Shown here: positions 1 to 12,700 of the stretch, piece by piece
Layout: each line of letters begins with the position of its first letter
Position numbering within the stretch: position 1 is the first letter of the stretch
Source of the DNA: Onchocerca volvulus
Taxonomy: Eukaryota; Nematoda; Chromadorea; Rhabditida; Onchocercidae
Length of the DNA stretch: 64,000 bases
Assembly: GCA_000499405.2 (NCBI GenBank)
Contig: HG738138.1
Location: 22,811,231-22,875,230 of the forward strand
Direction: 5' to 3'
Notes under the pieces: model-generated
Seen by the model: the letters and a program-made list of their open reading frames with translations, nothing else
Database searches by the model: none
Told to the model about the DNA's origin: nothing
Translations under genes and position numbers: made by a program

Positions 1-101
1 ATAACTGTTTAAATTCAAGTCTTCCCGATATCTGTGTTGTTGTGACAAGTTCCAGTTTGACAAAGCGAATGTAAAAAATATTTAATTTTATTGTGCTTTA
101 G
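1..101 (+). other. intron tail of the kettin gene
   Basis: This AT-rich stretch ends in a pyrimidine-rich acceptor (TTGTGCTTTAG, AG at 100-101) that opens the first visible kettin exon. No coding sequence is seen in it. The kettin gene therefore enters the window already in progress. Confidence 0.75.
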
Positions 102-750
102 GTCGTGCTGAAACAAGCACACAATTTGATGTAGAACGACTGAAAAATATTTATATGGATACCGAGCATCCTGAGAGTTTGCGACGGATCCGAGAAATTG
201 AAGCAGTACAACCAGCAAAGCCATCTGAAGAAGAACTGATACCTGAAATGCCATCTTTTACTCAGCCACTGAATGGTCCTAAAGAAGTACTTAGAGAAGG
301 GCAATCAGTCCATATGGATTGTATGGTACAACCAATTAATGATCCTGATTTGAAGGTAGGTTATTATTATTTCTTAATTAGTAAAAATTGCCATCTCAAG
401 AAGCCCAAATTAATTATATAAATTCTAACTGGTTTTCAGTTCATTTATTTACAGTTTAATACATATTGATGTGGAGTATATTTCAAAAATCTTTTTTTAC
501 TTTTTTATTTCTCCAATTTGAAAAAGAGATTCTCTTGATGGAAAATATTTACTTTCATATACTTTACAGATTGAATGGTTTCTCAATGGTTACCCAATTA
601 TGTTTGGATCACGTATTCGAACTATGCATGATTTTGGTTATGTAGGCCTTGAATTCCTGCACATTCATCCTGAAGATTCGGGTACTTACACGTGCAGAGC
701 TAGCAATGCAGCTGGTGAAGCAATTACCGAATTCTTCATTGAATGCAAAC
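102..750 (+). other. kettin Ig module 1 with linker
   Basis: Two exons. The linker reads MDTEHPESLRRIREIEA and is followed by FTQPLNG, the strand start of an Ig domain. Both core cysteines are present (MDCMVQ and YTCRAS). The 'PINDPDLK-IEW' segment and 'DFGYVGLEF' are kettin hallmarks. The intron is phase 0, just before the conserved Trp. Confidence 0.9.
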
Positions 751-3700
751 GTAAGTTTTATTGAAATTAGTTGTATCACATGGATGGGAATCAGCGTCAT
801 TTTGATTGATTTTCTTTTTAAATGCAGCAATACAAAATGAGGTTTATTTCTTATTTCGAACAAAAATTTCCACATCAAAGAGTTAGCAACATGCTTATGA
901 TTGTATATTGCAGCACGAAGAAATATCTATCTGGATACGCAGCATGCAGAATCATGGGCAAAAATACAAGAAATAGAGAATTATGAACCACCTCGCGAAC
1001 CCTCACCTGAACTTTCGTTTCCACCACCAACTTTTACTGTGCCTTTACAAGTAGGCCGTGTTATATTCAGCAAAACATGATTTTAGTTTGAATTCTTTTG
1101 ATTATTTAAATAAATTTTATGAAAATATTGATGCTTGCAATGTTTTTCAGAATTTCGACGGTATCTTTGATGGTGAAAGTGTTAGATTAGAATGCAGACT
1201 GCAACCAGTTAATGATCCGACGCTAAAAGTATATTGGACCAAAAATGGGTTGCCACTACCGCAAGGTAAGTTACATACTTCGAAAGAAATGTAATTAATG
1301 ACCGCTTAAAATTTGTGTTTATTTTGAAAGCGTTAAACAAATAAAATATTTTTGAAGAGCTAACATGAAAAAGATTATATTATGGATTTTCGACTTTTTA
1401 TTTCTAAATGAAATTTTTATTTGAAAGAGATTTAGACAAATATGTTTAAAATTATGAAACTGCCTTAAAATTGATATTCAGGAGAAAAATTATTGGTAAC
1501 GATTTGATTCATCTGAAACCTTTTTTTGTACCTTTTTTATTCGTCCGAATTTTCTTTTGCAATAAAATTAAGATATATTTTCAGGAAGTCGTTTCATGCC
1601 GGCACGTAATTTGGATTATGTGACATTGGATTTATTAGCTGTCTATGGTGAAGATTCCGGGATGTATTCATGTCGAGCAGTTAGCGAATTTGGAGAAGCA
1701 ACAACTTCATGCGTCGTTACATGCCAGCGTTAGTTTTTTGTTTTATTGATTTTTTTTTCATTGGATCCGTATTTGGAATGCACTGAAAAATTTATATTTA
1801 GCTACGAAATCACTACTTTTGGATACTCAGCATCAAGAATCTTGGAATCAAATTCAAGATATAGAAAATCGTCGACCTCAAGAACCAATTTATTTCGAAC
1901 CAGAAAAAATACCACCACGATTTGTGGTAGCTCTGCCTGAACAAATTGGTGAATTTAATGAAGGCGAACCCATTCATCTAGAAGGGCAGGTTAGTTTCAT
2001 GTTAGCGAAAATTTAATATGACATTTATTCTCATTGAAAGTGGTGGATTTCCACTGATGAAATTAATTTGGAATAAAAGGCTAGGTTTTGTTGATATTTT
2101 TTTTTATTGGTAAATGATATTTTTTCTTGCCTGACGTTTAAATCAACCTGTTTAAATTTCAATTAAATGTTTCGATGATTATTTCATCAATCATTTTTTG
2201 AAACAGAAATGCAACTGATATCGTTAGGAACGAGCGTTTTCAACAGTCAAATCGATTCTGAACAATAAATTTTAATTATTTTTGAGCTTACGATATTTCA
2301 GATAGAACCTACGAACGACAATGAACTCACGGTAGAATGGTATCAAAATGGACAACCACTCATAAATGGACATCGTTTCCGGAAAACACACGATTTCGGA
2401 TATGTTTCATTGGATATTCTCTATGCTTTCCCTGAAGATAGTGGGGAATGGACATGCGTAGCAAGTAATAGTTTAGGTGAGGTTTTTTTCTTTCTGCTGT
2501 TTATTAAATAATCTTCAAGATTTAATAACTTGATTTAAAAGTCTTTATTTAAAGTTTTCTAAGAGGTATCTACATTTTCTCATTGGTGATTATTATTTAA
2601 ACCAATAGAATATATTTAGCTTGCTCATATACAAGAAATTTCAATTATAGGAAATGCGCAGTCAACAGCAGTATTCAATATAATCGGTAAGCAAATAATC
2701 AATAGTGAAAGCCAGCATCCAGAAAGTTTACAGAGAATTCGTGAAATCGAAGCACCAAAAGAATCAGTACCGGAAGCACCAGAATTAAAACCCTTACCAC
2801 CGCAGTTTATACAGCCATTAGAAGTCATTGAAAGAATCGAGGGTCAGCCCGCACACTTTGAAGCAAGGTACTGCTTTTTATAACATCAGTTCATCAAATT
2901 TAAGAGTAAAATAAAACTTCCAGAATTCTAATTACATAAAAGATTTTCAGCTTTATTCTGCTATTTTCTACTAAAAGATTCGCATTTCTTTTTTGTCATT
3001 CAGAATAGAATTTCAATTTCAGCATGTATTCTGGATAATCATAAATTTCTGTATAAGACAAATCTGTTTTTAATATTGTTTTATCTTAGTCATTGCTCAT
3101 AAAAATTTCCCAATCGCTCTCTATTCTAGAGTAACACCAATCAGCGATCCAAAGATGAAAATACAGTGGTTTAAAGATGGTCTTCCTCTATTGAACAGTA
3201 ATCGGTTCCATCACACATTTGATTTCGGATTCATCGGATTCGATATTTCATACACTGTTCCGGAAGATGCCGGTGTATATACGCTTGTAGCAACAAATGA
3301 ACAAGGAGAGGATCAAGTAGAAGGACAGCTTTCTGTTGAGACCAGATCAGGTTCGAGATGAAATTTTTGCAAAATATTTTTAAAAAATCGAAATATATAT
3401 ATATTTTAATATTGGAGAGATACAAAGAATTCGAAATTTTTGGACTAAGATGGAAATTGAATTATATTCAGCTATTGTTGGTGACACGCAACATGAGAAT
3501 AGTTGGCAAAAGATCCAGATATTAGAGCAGCCGAAAAAGAGGCCTGAAGAGGCTCCAGAATCTGAGCATGGGCCACCTCATTTCACTCGACAATTAAACT
3601 CCAATGAAAATCTTATCGAGGGACAACCAGCACACTTTGAAGCACAATATGAACCAATTAATGATCCACAACTGGCAATTTTGTGGTAAGTTTGTAAGTG

Positions 3701-6700
3701 GAATATGAGATTTTAAAAGTACTGTCAAGGGCAACTGATATGAAGTAATTTTACTTTTCCTAAACGTTTCATATTTAACTTTTTGTTGTGTTTATCTTTA
3801 TCTTTATTTGTTTATCTTTATCATTAGCAGAAATCCATAAGAATCCTAACACCCAAATCCCAAATGATGTATGGGTAGGATGATTGTAACTAAAAGAAAA
3901 TTACTTATTTTTTGCATTTTATTGGTTAGTTTTTGTGTTTTAGTAGCTTCCCCCAATTCATTGCTGAGTTTTTTTGCATTTTGAATTTAATTATGAAAAA
4001 TTTTTAACCATTTTGTAGGTTTCATAATGGTCGTCCGCTAGCTACTGGTAGTCGAATTTCGATGAGAAACGAATTTGGTTTGGTAACCCTCGACATACAT
4101 TATGTTTTGCCAGAAGATATTGGTGAATTCCGTTGTCTGGCAAGGAATGCAGTGGGTGAAGACCAAACATCGGGTAATTTGCAATGTCAGAGTCGGGCAA
4201 GTATACTTGCTGAAGTACAACATCCAGAAAGTTGGAAACGAATTCAAGTAGGTATTCCAAATAAGTAATTGCTTAGAGTGAAGAATTCTGAATATCATTT
4301 AACATCATACAGTGGGAAAATTTTAGGAAATTGAAGCACCTAAAGCTGTTCCAACTGCTCCAGAACCAACAGTTTATGCAAAACCAATGTTCACACAACC
4401 CTTAAAAAGTATAGCTGATATACCGGAAGGTGGTACTGTTCTTTTAGGAGCAAGAGTTATACCTGTTAATGATCCCAAATTACAGATTCAATGGTGAACT
4501 TTTGTTTTTTTAAAATTTTGTACTATTTGTAAAATAATGTTTTAATCTTTATGAATTAGCTGATAAAAAACGAAAAGGTAAGCAGAAGTGAACGATTCAT
4601 TTAACCGTAAATTCCTTTTCAAATCTTATTCAAAGAAATCGAAGATTTTCAGATTTCAAGTTTAAATAAATCTTTAGGTTCCATAATGATGCTCCACTGC
4701 AACAGAGTAGTTGGCACACAATGACCAATGATTTTGGATGTGTCACTTTACGTATCTCATCCGTTTATCCACATCACTCCGGCGTTTACTCATGCAAAGC
4801 AGTAAACGAACAAGGAGCAGCTGTAACAAGTGCAAATGTCTCTGTCTTGGGTATTTGCTTTGAGTTCGTGCTTAAGACTAAAAATGAGATGAAAGTCTTT
4901 TGTTTCATAAAAACTGTGGGTAATCTATTCATTTAAATCCGGAATCTTCATTCCAGGTGCGGATAGTTTGTTGATAGACACGCAGCATCCAGATTCCTTG
5001 AAAAGGATTCAAGAATTAGAATCGATCGATAAGAATATCCGCTTGGAGGTACCTGAACCAGAGTTCGGTAAACCAAATTGGATAAAAGCCTTTGACAACA
5101 TTGATAACTTACAAGAGGGTGAAATTGTGCAATTAATTGGTTATGTGGAACCAGTTGGTGATCCTGATTTGAAGATCGAATGGTATCTAAATGGCGCTCC
5201 CTTGAAGAATTGTAAATTTTTTCAGATTTGCTTAATGTTTTGTGCTGACCTTTTTTTAGTTTTTTTGAAAGACTAAAACTTTTTCTGAATCTTAAAGAAA
5301 CGAAATTGAAGAATTTAAAGTATTCGTTATTTTCCATCTTTTTCAGTCTTTTAGCAATTCATTATCTTTTTTTATTATATTTTCAAAATTCAAGCAAATC
5401 GATATCGTCATGAAAATGATTTTGGAAATATCATGCTGACAATAGTTCATGTGCTTCCGGAAGATTCTGGAGTATACACATGCAAAGCTGTGAACAAACA
5501 GGGTGAAGCTGCTACTAGTGCTACAGTGAAAGTTGCTGGTTAATTTTAAACGTCATCTTAAAATATTATTCTTTTCGAAATCAATAATATTTTTTATTAA
5601 AGTTTATTATAAATGCAATTAATCTTATTTCATTGTTGTAAGAACAATAAAGAACAAGTCATTTATTTTCAGGTTATGAATCCATCGTTCGTGATACTCA
5701 GCATCCAGTATCTTGGGAAAAGATCCAAATTCTTGAAACACCGGCAGTAATTGAAGAAGTTGAGGAAGTGATAGAAAAAGAGAAACCACGCTTTCTCACA
5801 CAACTTGAATCGGTAACTGATATTCCCGAAGGTGCTATCGTGCATCTGGAAGCAACATTTCAGCCTGCTCGTGATCCTGATCTTAAGGTTTCGTTTTATT
5901 TTTGTACAATGTGAAGTCAGAAAGCTAGCTAAATATATGCTCAATCCCCTGAAATTTTACCATTAATTGGCTAAATTTGCATATCATTCTGATTTGCGAA
6001 AAAATTTGTGCAGCAACTAAAACTTAGATTCACTGCGACAAATTTCTATTAGTTAATGAACATTATTGAATCGTTTTGACAAATTTCAATAAATTTCGAT
6101 ATTTTTGAAGGTAGTATGGCTACACAATGGGCAGCCGCTTGGTGCCAGTCAACTAGTAAAAACAAGAAGCGAATTAGGTTGGGCAGCCCTAGATATTAGT
6201 GGTGTTAATCTTGATCATAATGGTGTCTACACACTTAAAATTATAAACAGTGAAGGGGAAGCAGCTTCATCTGCATCTATTAAGGTTATTTTCAAAATCC
6301 AATTCTAATAATCGTAAGATTTATTTGAAATCCATTTATTCTATAATTTGTTTATCCATCAGTTGCATATTGTTTAAGACCTTGATTATTTTGTTTCCTG
6401 CATCGTGTTTCAAGTGCAAATTGTTATTATGAATAAATATATAATTTTAGGTCGCTGGTATTGGGGACATTTTGCTGGAGACTGCACATGAGGAATCTTG
6501 GCGTAGAATCCAGGAAATTGAAGCGCCAAAGGAAAAGACACCTGGTAAGCAAAATTGTTTGTATTATAAGTTTTATCTGGTTTTTAGAATTTCACACAGG
6601 CAGTCTTGAACTTTTTTTAATATAAGATTCATGGGTCTTCTTTTTTGCATTAAATATGATTGACTTGGAGATTTAACTTTTACATGTCTCAAAATTTTTG

Positions 6701-9700
6701 TGAATAACCAGTTTTCAGTTATTAATTGTATCTCATTTCATTTGTTAGTGATTTGTTGCATTGCAGAACCACCACCGCCAGTTTATGATGCTCCATCAAT
6801 TCGCGAACAAATTTCGGATGTTGAATGTGGCGAAGGCGAACCAGCGCATTTTGAGGCGGTCATCATACCAAGTAATGATCCCAATTTGCAAGTTACTTGG
6901 TTTCGCAATGGGCAACCACTGGCACATGGCTCGAAATATGCAATTTCACGGGACTTCGGTTTTTGTACTTTGGATATCGAATATGCATATCCTGAAGATC
7001 AAGTAAGACTGATATCTTGGTGATCAAATATGATCCATTTTCACACCAAAGGCGATAGAAATAAGAAACGGAACATAGCTAATTACCGCTGCAGAAAAAG
7101 CATCATTTGTTGTTCTGTTAAGCTTAATTTGAATCTTTGGAAGTACAAATTAATTTCTGTCAAATTCATCATTTCTATGCTTCATTTTTTTTTTTTCAAA
7201 ATTTAGGGCGTATATCAATTACGTTTAACAAACGAAAATGGTGAGGCCGTTTCTAGTGCTACACTGAAATGTCATCCGAAAGAGGCAATATATGGCGATA
7301 CTCAGCATATGGAATCATGGAAACGAATTCAGGTTGTTCAGTAAACAATGTTCTATTTTTTCTGAGTTTCAGTTTTCCATAATAAACTACTAAACGTATG
7401 TTATGAGGATATTCTGAATTCAGGAACTAGAAGCACCGAAAGCACCGATGCCTGAAATTCCGCCACCTCCTAAAACATCACCTCGATTTCTTACACATAT
7501 CCAAAATCCTGGCGATCTATACGAAGGACAACCAGCACATTTTGAAGCTACCATAGAACCAATAGATGATCCTGATCTTATAATACAGTGGTGAGTATCT
7601 CTTGAAATGGATGACAGTTTTATTTTTTCGGAAACTTATAAATAATCTGATACGAATATTTGATCTTTCCGAAAATTTTTTATTACTTATGGAATTTTTG
7701 ATGAATATATATTTATTTATTTTCCTTATTTAGGTTCTTGAATGGAAATCCAATATCGGCAAGCTCAAGAGTAAAAATGATCAATGATTTCGGCTGGATT
7801 ATCATGGACATTAGTGCGACAACATCACGAGACAGTGGTGAATGGACATGCGTCGTGTCGAATGAAGCTGGTGAAGCAAAAAGTTCCGCATATCTTAATG
7901 TTTCGAGCAAAGAAAGCATCATTTTTGATTCGATGCAACCTCAAAGTCTTGAAAGAATTATGGAAATTGAAGCTGAAAAACCAGTTCCTGACGAGACTCC
8001 ACCGAAAGTTAGTTTTAGAGACCAGTTAATAATCAATAAATCGTTCATTAAAAAAGTTATAAATTCAAGGAAGAATGGGAATTTTTAGTATCCATTTTGT
8101 GAAAATATAATCATGAAAGACAGTCATGGCAGAGTTGGAAGCTCCCAATTATGATTTAATTAATTATGGATTCATTGATTTCAAACAAGCAGTCTTCTAG
8201 GATTCTTTATTTTCAGATCTTCGATCCACCACAAATTACTGTTCATCTACAGAAGCCAGTAGATCTTACGGAGGGTGACAGTACTCACTTAGAAGCTCGA
8301 TTTACACCGATTGATGATCCGAGTTTGAAAGTAGAATGGTTCCGTGATGCTAAACCTTTGTTTCATGCAAATCGATATAAGATGGTTCAAGATTTTGGCT
8401 TTGCAATACTTGATATCTTGCATCTCTTTGCACAGGTTTTATTTTCCGGAGTTTTTTCAAGTCCTTCATCAAAAAATATAGATATTTAACATTCAGATTT
8501 TAAAATGTGTAAACTAGCGAAATGGATTTGAATTCCATTTCGTTTCGCAATTTAAATTCGTTTCTAACTTGCAAACTTGAAGCTTGACTTTCAACTGCTG
8601 TCTTCAAATCTTTTTTTTTTTTTTTTAAATTAAGAATTACATTTCTATCATCTGCCTTATATAAAGCGATTAACTTTTAAAACTAATGGAATATAAGCTA
8701 TGTAATTTGAGAATAGTTTCTAGTGTTGTTCCAGGATGCGGGCGAGTACACCGTGAAAGTTACTAATTCCGTCGGAGAAGCGAGCTCATCAACTGTTTTA
8801 GAAATTGCATCAAAAGAGACTCTTTTGCTGCAACCTCAGGTAATCCAGAGATCTTGTTATGAAATAGAAGCAAAACAATCTTCAGAAATTTGCATCAAAT
8901 TTACTATGATTAAAGGCCGAATAACTTCTTTATCGAATTATAAAGATATAAAAATGAAAGTTTACAAAAATCGTTCCACTTATCATGCGAAGTATGTTAA
9001 TATTGACACAGCAAACTTTTTATTGAATTCTACTTCCACAAGGGACTTGTAACTATTGATATAATATTTGCAATCTAACAAATACTGCTTATATTCAGTG
9101 CATACTGGATATCATAAATATTCTTTGAATAGTACAAATATCGTTTTTTATTAACTTATGACGACTTTATTTGTTACATACAAATTTTTTCATGCAGGAT
9201 GAGGATAAAGCAAAAGCAATTGAACGACTTGAATATAATCTGCATTTGAAACCAGAAGAGAAAGCTGTAGAAGAGCAGAAAACTGTTCCAGTATTTATCG
9301 AACCTCTTTCGGCTCCTGTAACTTGTGAGGAAGGGGATCGCATTCATTTCACTGCCCGATATGAACCATTGAATGATAATCAGTTGCAGGTTACTTTTAC
9401 GCTTCAGTTATATTTCAGATCTTCATTTTAAAAATTTTTCCATTCCTGTCTAATAGAACTGAAAATATATGGAGTATAACGATGCACGTCTTTATATAAG
9501 ATTTCTATATATTACTGTTTATTGAATACTTTTCTGATTTGGCCTGATTCAAAACTGTTTTTTCAGATCCAGTGGTATCTGGATGGAAAGCCACTGAAAA
9601 CGGGAAGCCGTGTTAAAACAATCAATGATTTCGGTTTTGTTGTCCTGGAAATATCACCATCATATCCGGAAGATTCGGGTGAATATACATGCCGTGCCAT

Positions 9701-12700
9701 TAACAAGGTTGAAATATTTTTGATCTGCAAACTCTTGTTCAACTATGTAGATTCTCGACTGCTGGTATCAAGTCCTTAAATGTTGAAAATTTTAGGTTGG
9801 TGAAGCGGTAACTAGCACACAGCTAAAATGTAATCCAAAGCAGAAAATCATCACCAAGTCGCAGCTTCCAGATAGTATGTCTGGCGCTTATAAGAGAATC
9901 ATTGATATTGAAGCGCCAAAGCTACCGGCTCCTGAGAAGTCTGAATTTGATTATGAAGCACCGAGGTTCTTGACTCAGTTACAGGTTTGAATTTTTTTTC
10001 TTTAAATTGTGTTTTGAACTGAATATCAAATTAGAAAGTTGTCGAAGAATCCAAATCCAAAAATGCTTTTTTTGGTTCTTCGTAGTTGAGAATTTTTTCA
10101 TTTCTGATATACTTGTTTGCTTTCTAAAATTGATAATTTCAGTCACTGACGAACTTATCAGAAGGACAGTTAGCGCATTTGGAGGCACGAGTGGAACCAG
10201 TAGGTGATCCGAACTTAAGCATTGAATGGTTCCACAACGGACAACCCGTTGGACATACAGCTCGCATGAAAACAATCCACGATTTTGGTTTTGTGGTTCT
10301 AGAATTGATTCCTGTAGAGCCGCAAGATTCAGGGAACTGGGTATGTCGTGCAAGCAATAAAAAAGGACAAGCAGAAACATCATGTGATATGGAGGTAAAT
10401 CTAAAATTACGATATCTATTAGATGTCGCAATATATGGTGGCATAGTGATGTTGCCATCATTCATGAATGTTTGAACTGATGATATCTTCATCTCCTAGG
10501 AAAAACGGAATCTGAATAAGTTTCAAAGAAATGAATTTTTTTTATACAAGTGAATAATCAGCAATTTTCAGGTCAAAAGTATGGGCGGTATCATTTGCGA
10601 TTGGCAAAGTACTGCTGAAGGTAAAGATCGTATTGAAAAGCTGGAAGAATATATCCATCGGCCAAGAGATGAATTAGATGAGCTAGTCAGAGAGTTTGAT
10701 GCACCGTACTTTACCCAAAACCTCATTGATCTTGGTCAGGTAAAGAAATTAATGTAATACTGTTACATATTGCAATTTAAATTGCAAAATTGTTATATTA
10801 TCAATAGCAAAAAAAGTTGTTTTTTTTCGGAAACTTCTCAACAAGAAGTGATGGATCCTAATGAATTTCTCAATATAAACCATGTTTTAGAGCCTGAGCT
10901 ACATCAAGAATTTAATTTTACATCATGTTCAGACTGTTTTGTGTAATACGATTGTTTCACTTCTTCAAAAAAGAAAATCTCAGTTCAAAGTTTATTTTTT
11001 AACAATTTCAAAACTAGTTTTGAAAATTTGTCAGATGTTCTGCATAGGTAATTGCAGATGAATGAAGCGGAAGCAACGGCTTTTACTTGTGTGTTGCAAC
11101 CAATTGGTGACCCATCACTTCAAATCGAATGGCTTCATAATGGACATGCTATACCATATTCAAATAGAATATATATGTCAAATGATTTTGGTGTCGCTAC
11201 ACTGCTGATTAAACATCTAATTACTGAAGATAGCGGGGAATATAAGTATAAATTTTGCCGTTTATTTTTAAAACCAGTCAACCGATGAACCATGCTAGCA
11301 TTTCTGAAATTTTATCCCAAGTTCATTTACTTATTAAATGCGGTACTTTTCTAATGTTTTTCCAACATAAAATAGTAATATAGATTAACTTGCCTATTCA
11401 TTCACTTTTAATTATTTGGACTTTGAAAGAGTAATTTTATGAATCGATATTTAGATTTTCTGTTGGTTTCAGTATTTTATCCTTGTTCCGTTTTGTCCAA
11501 GAATCCCAAAAAATTAGAATTTTTCAGATGTATAGCTTATAATTCTAAAGGAAAAGCGGAAACTGTTGGTCATGTTGAAGTTGCATCCATCATCCAGATC
11601 GATGCACCACAAATAGTTCAACCTCTAGTTGAAAACATTGATGGAATTGAGGTATTGTTTCTTTGTTGAACAAACGAATGTTTTTAAAGATCTGTGCTGA
11701 AAGATGATAATGACGATCCAGTAAACAATGAAACCATTCGGAGAAAAAATCTAGTTCATTGTAGCAAGGCGATTCTGTTCACATGGAATGTCGTGTGTCA
11801 CCAATAAATGATTCGAAATTGACGGTTAACTGGTTAAAAGATGGCAAATCACTTACGGAAGCTTCACGTTTCAAACCATCATGCGAATTTGGTTTCATAA
11901 CGTTGGATATTTTGTATGCTCTTCCAGAAGACAGTGGCGATTATGAATGTGTTGTCGTGAACGATAAAGGCGAAGCATCTACTAGAACTCATGTTACGGT
12001 ATAGTGGTTTCTAAAATGTTATGATTTTTTATATTTAAATTTTTTCAGCAGAACCTTATGATTTTACTATACTTGAAAAAGTGTTCATTTTGTTTTTTCA
12101 ACCTTTCAAAAATTCAATTGTCGTAGGCGGATAAAATCGGATTGATTTTTGACTTGAGTTCAGGTCCTTTCAAAACCGAGTGTAGAATTTGCGCCGCAAG
12201 CTCCTGGTGCTAATATGGAAAATCTCGAGAATCATTTACGTCAACATACCCGTGTTGCATTAGCACTCAGCAAGGATGATGCTTATAGTGAGGCTTCAAA
12301 ACGACCACCTGAGTTTAAAACTGAATTGACGAATATTGGTGTTGAAGAGAGTGATTATTGTCGTTTCGAAACACAAATTGCGCCGATTAATGACCCATAT
12401 ATGAAAATAGAGTGGTTTAAAGATGGGAAACCCGTTTTAATTGGTAATTTTGCTTTGTTTTTAAATAAACTCTATTCTGACTGTTTCTAAGTTATTGCGT
12501 TCTCTTTAAGAATGAATTTCCACTAAACGACATTTAGAATTTTGAAAAATGCGAAGCCAAAATAGGTAATCAAGATTTCATATTTTTCATTAATTTTGGT
12601 GCTTATTTTATCTTTCAAAGTTCCGAAGTTAACGATCATTTAAACGTATCTTTTTTCTTTGGTCTTTGGATAAAAAACTATTGTAGGACATCGATTCCGT

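Noticed and set aside
4948..5337. 129-codon minus-strand open frame
   Set aside because: It is antisense of kettin Ig module 7 and the intron next to it.
9979..10461. 160-codon minus-strand open frame
   Set aside because: It lies across kettin exon 10143-10394 and its introns. The translation is low-complexity hydrophobic without family resemblance.
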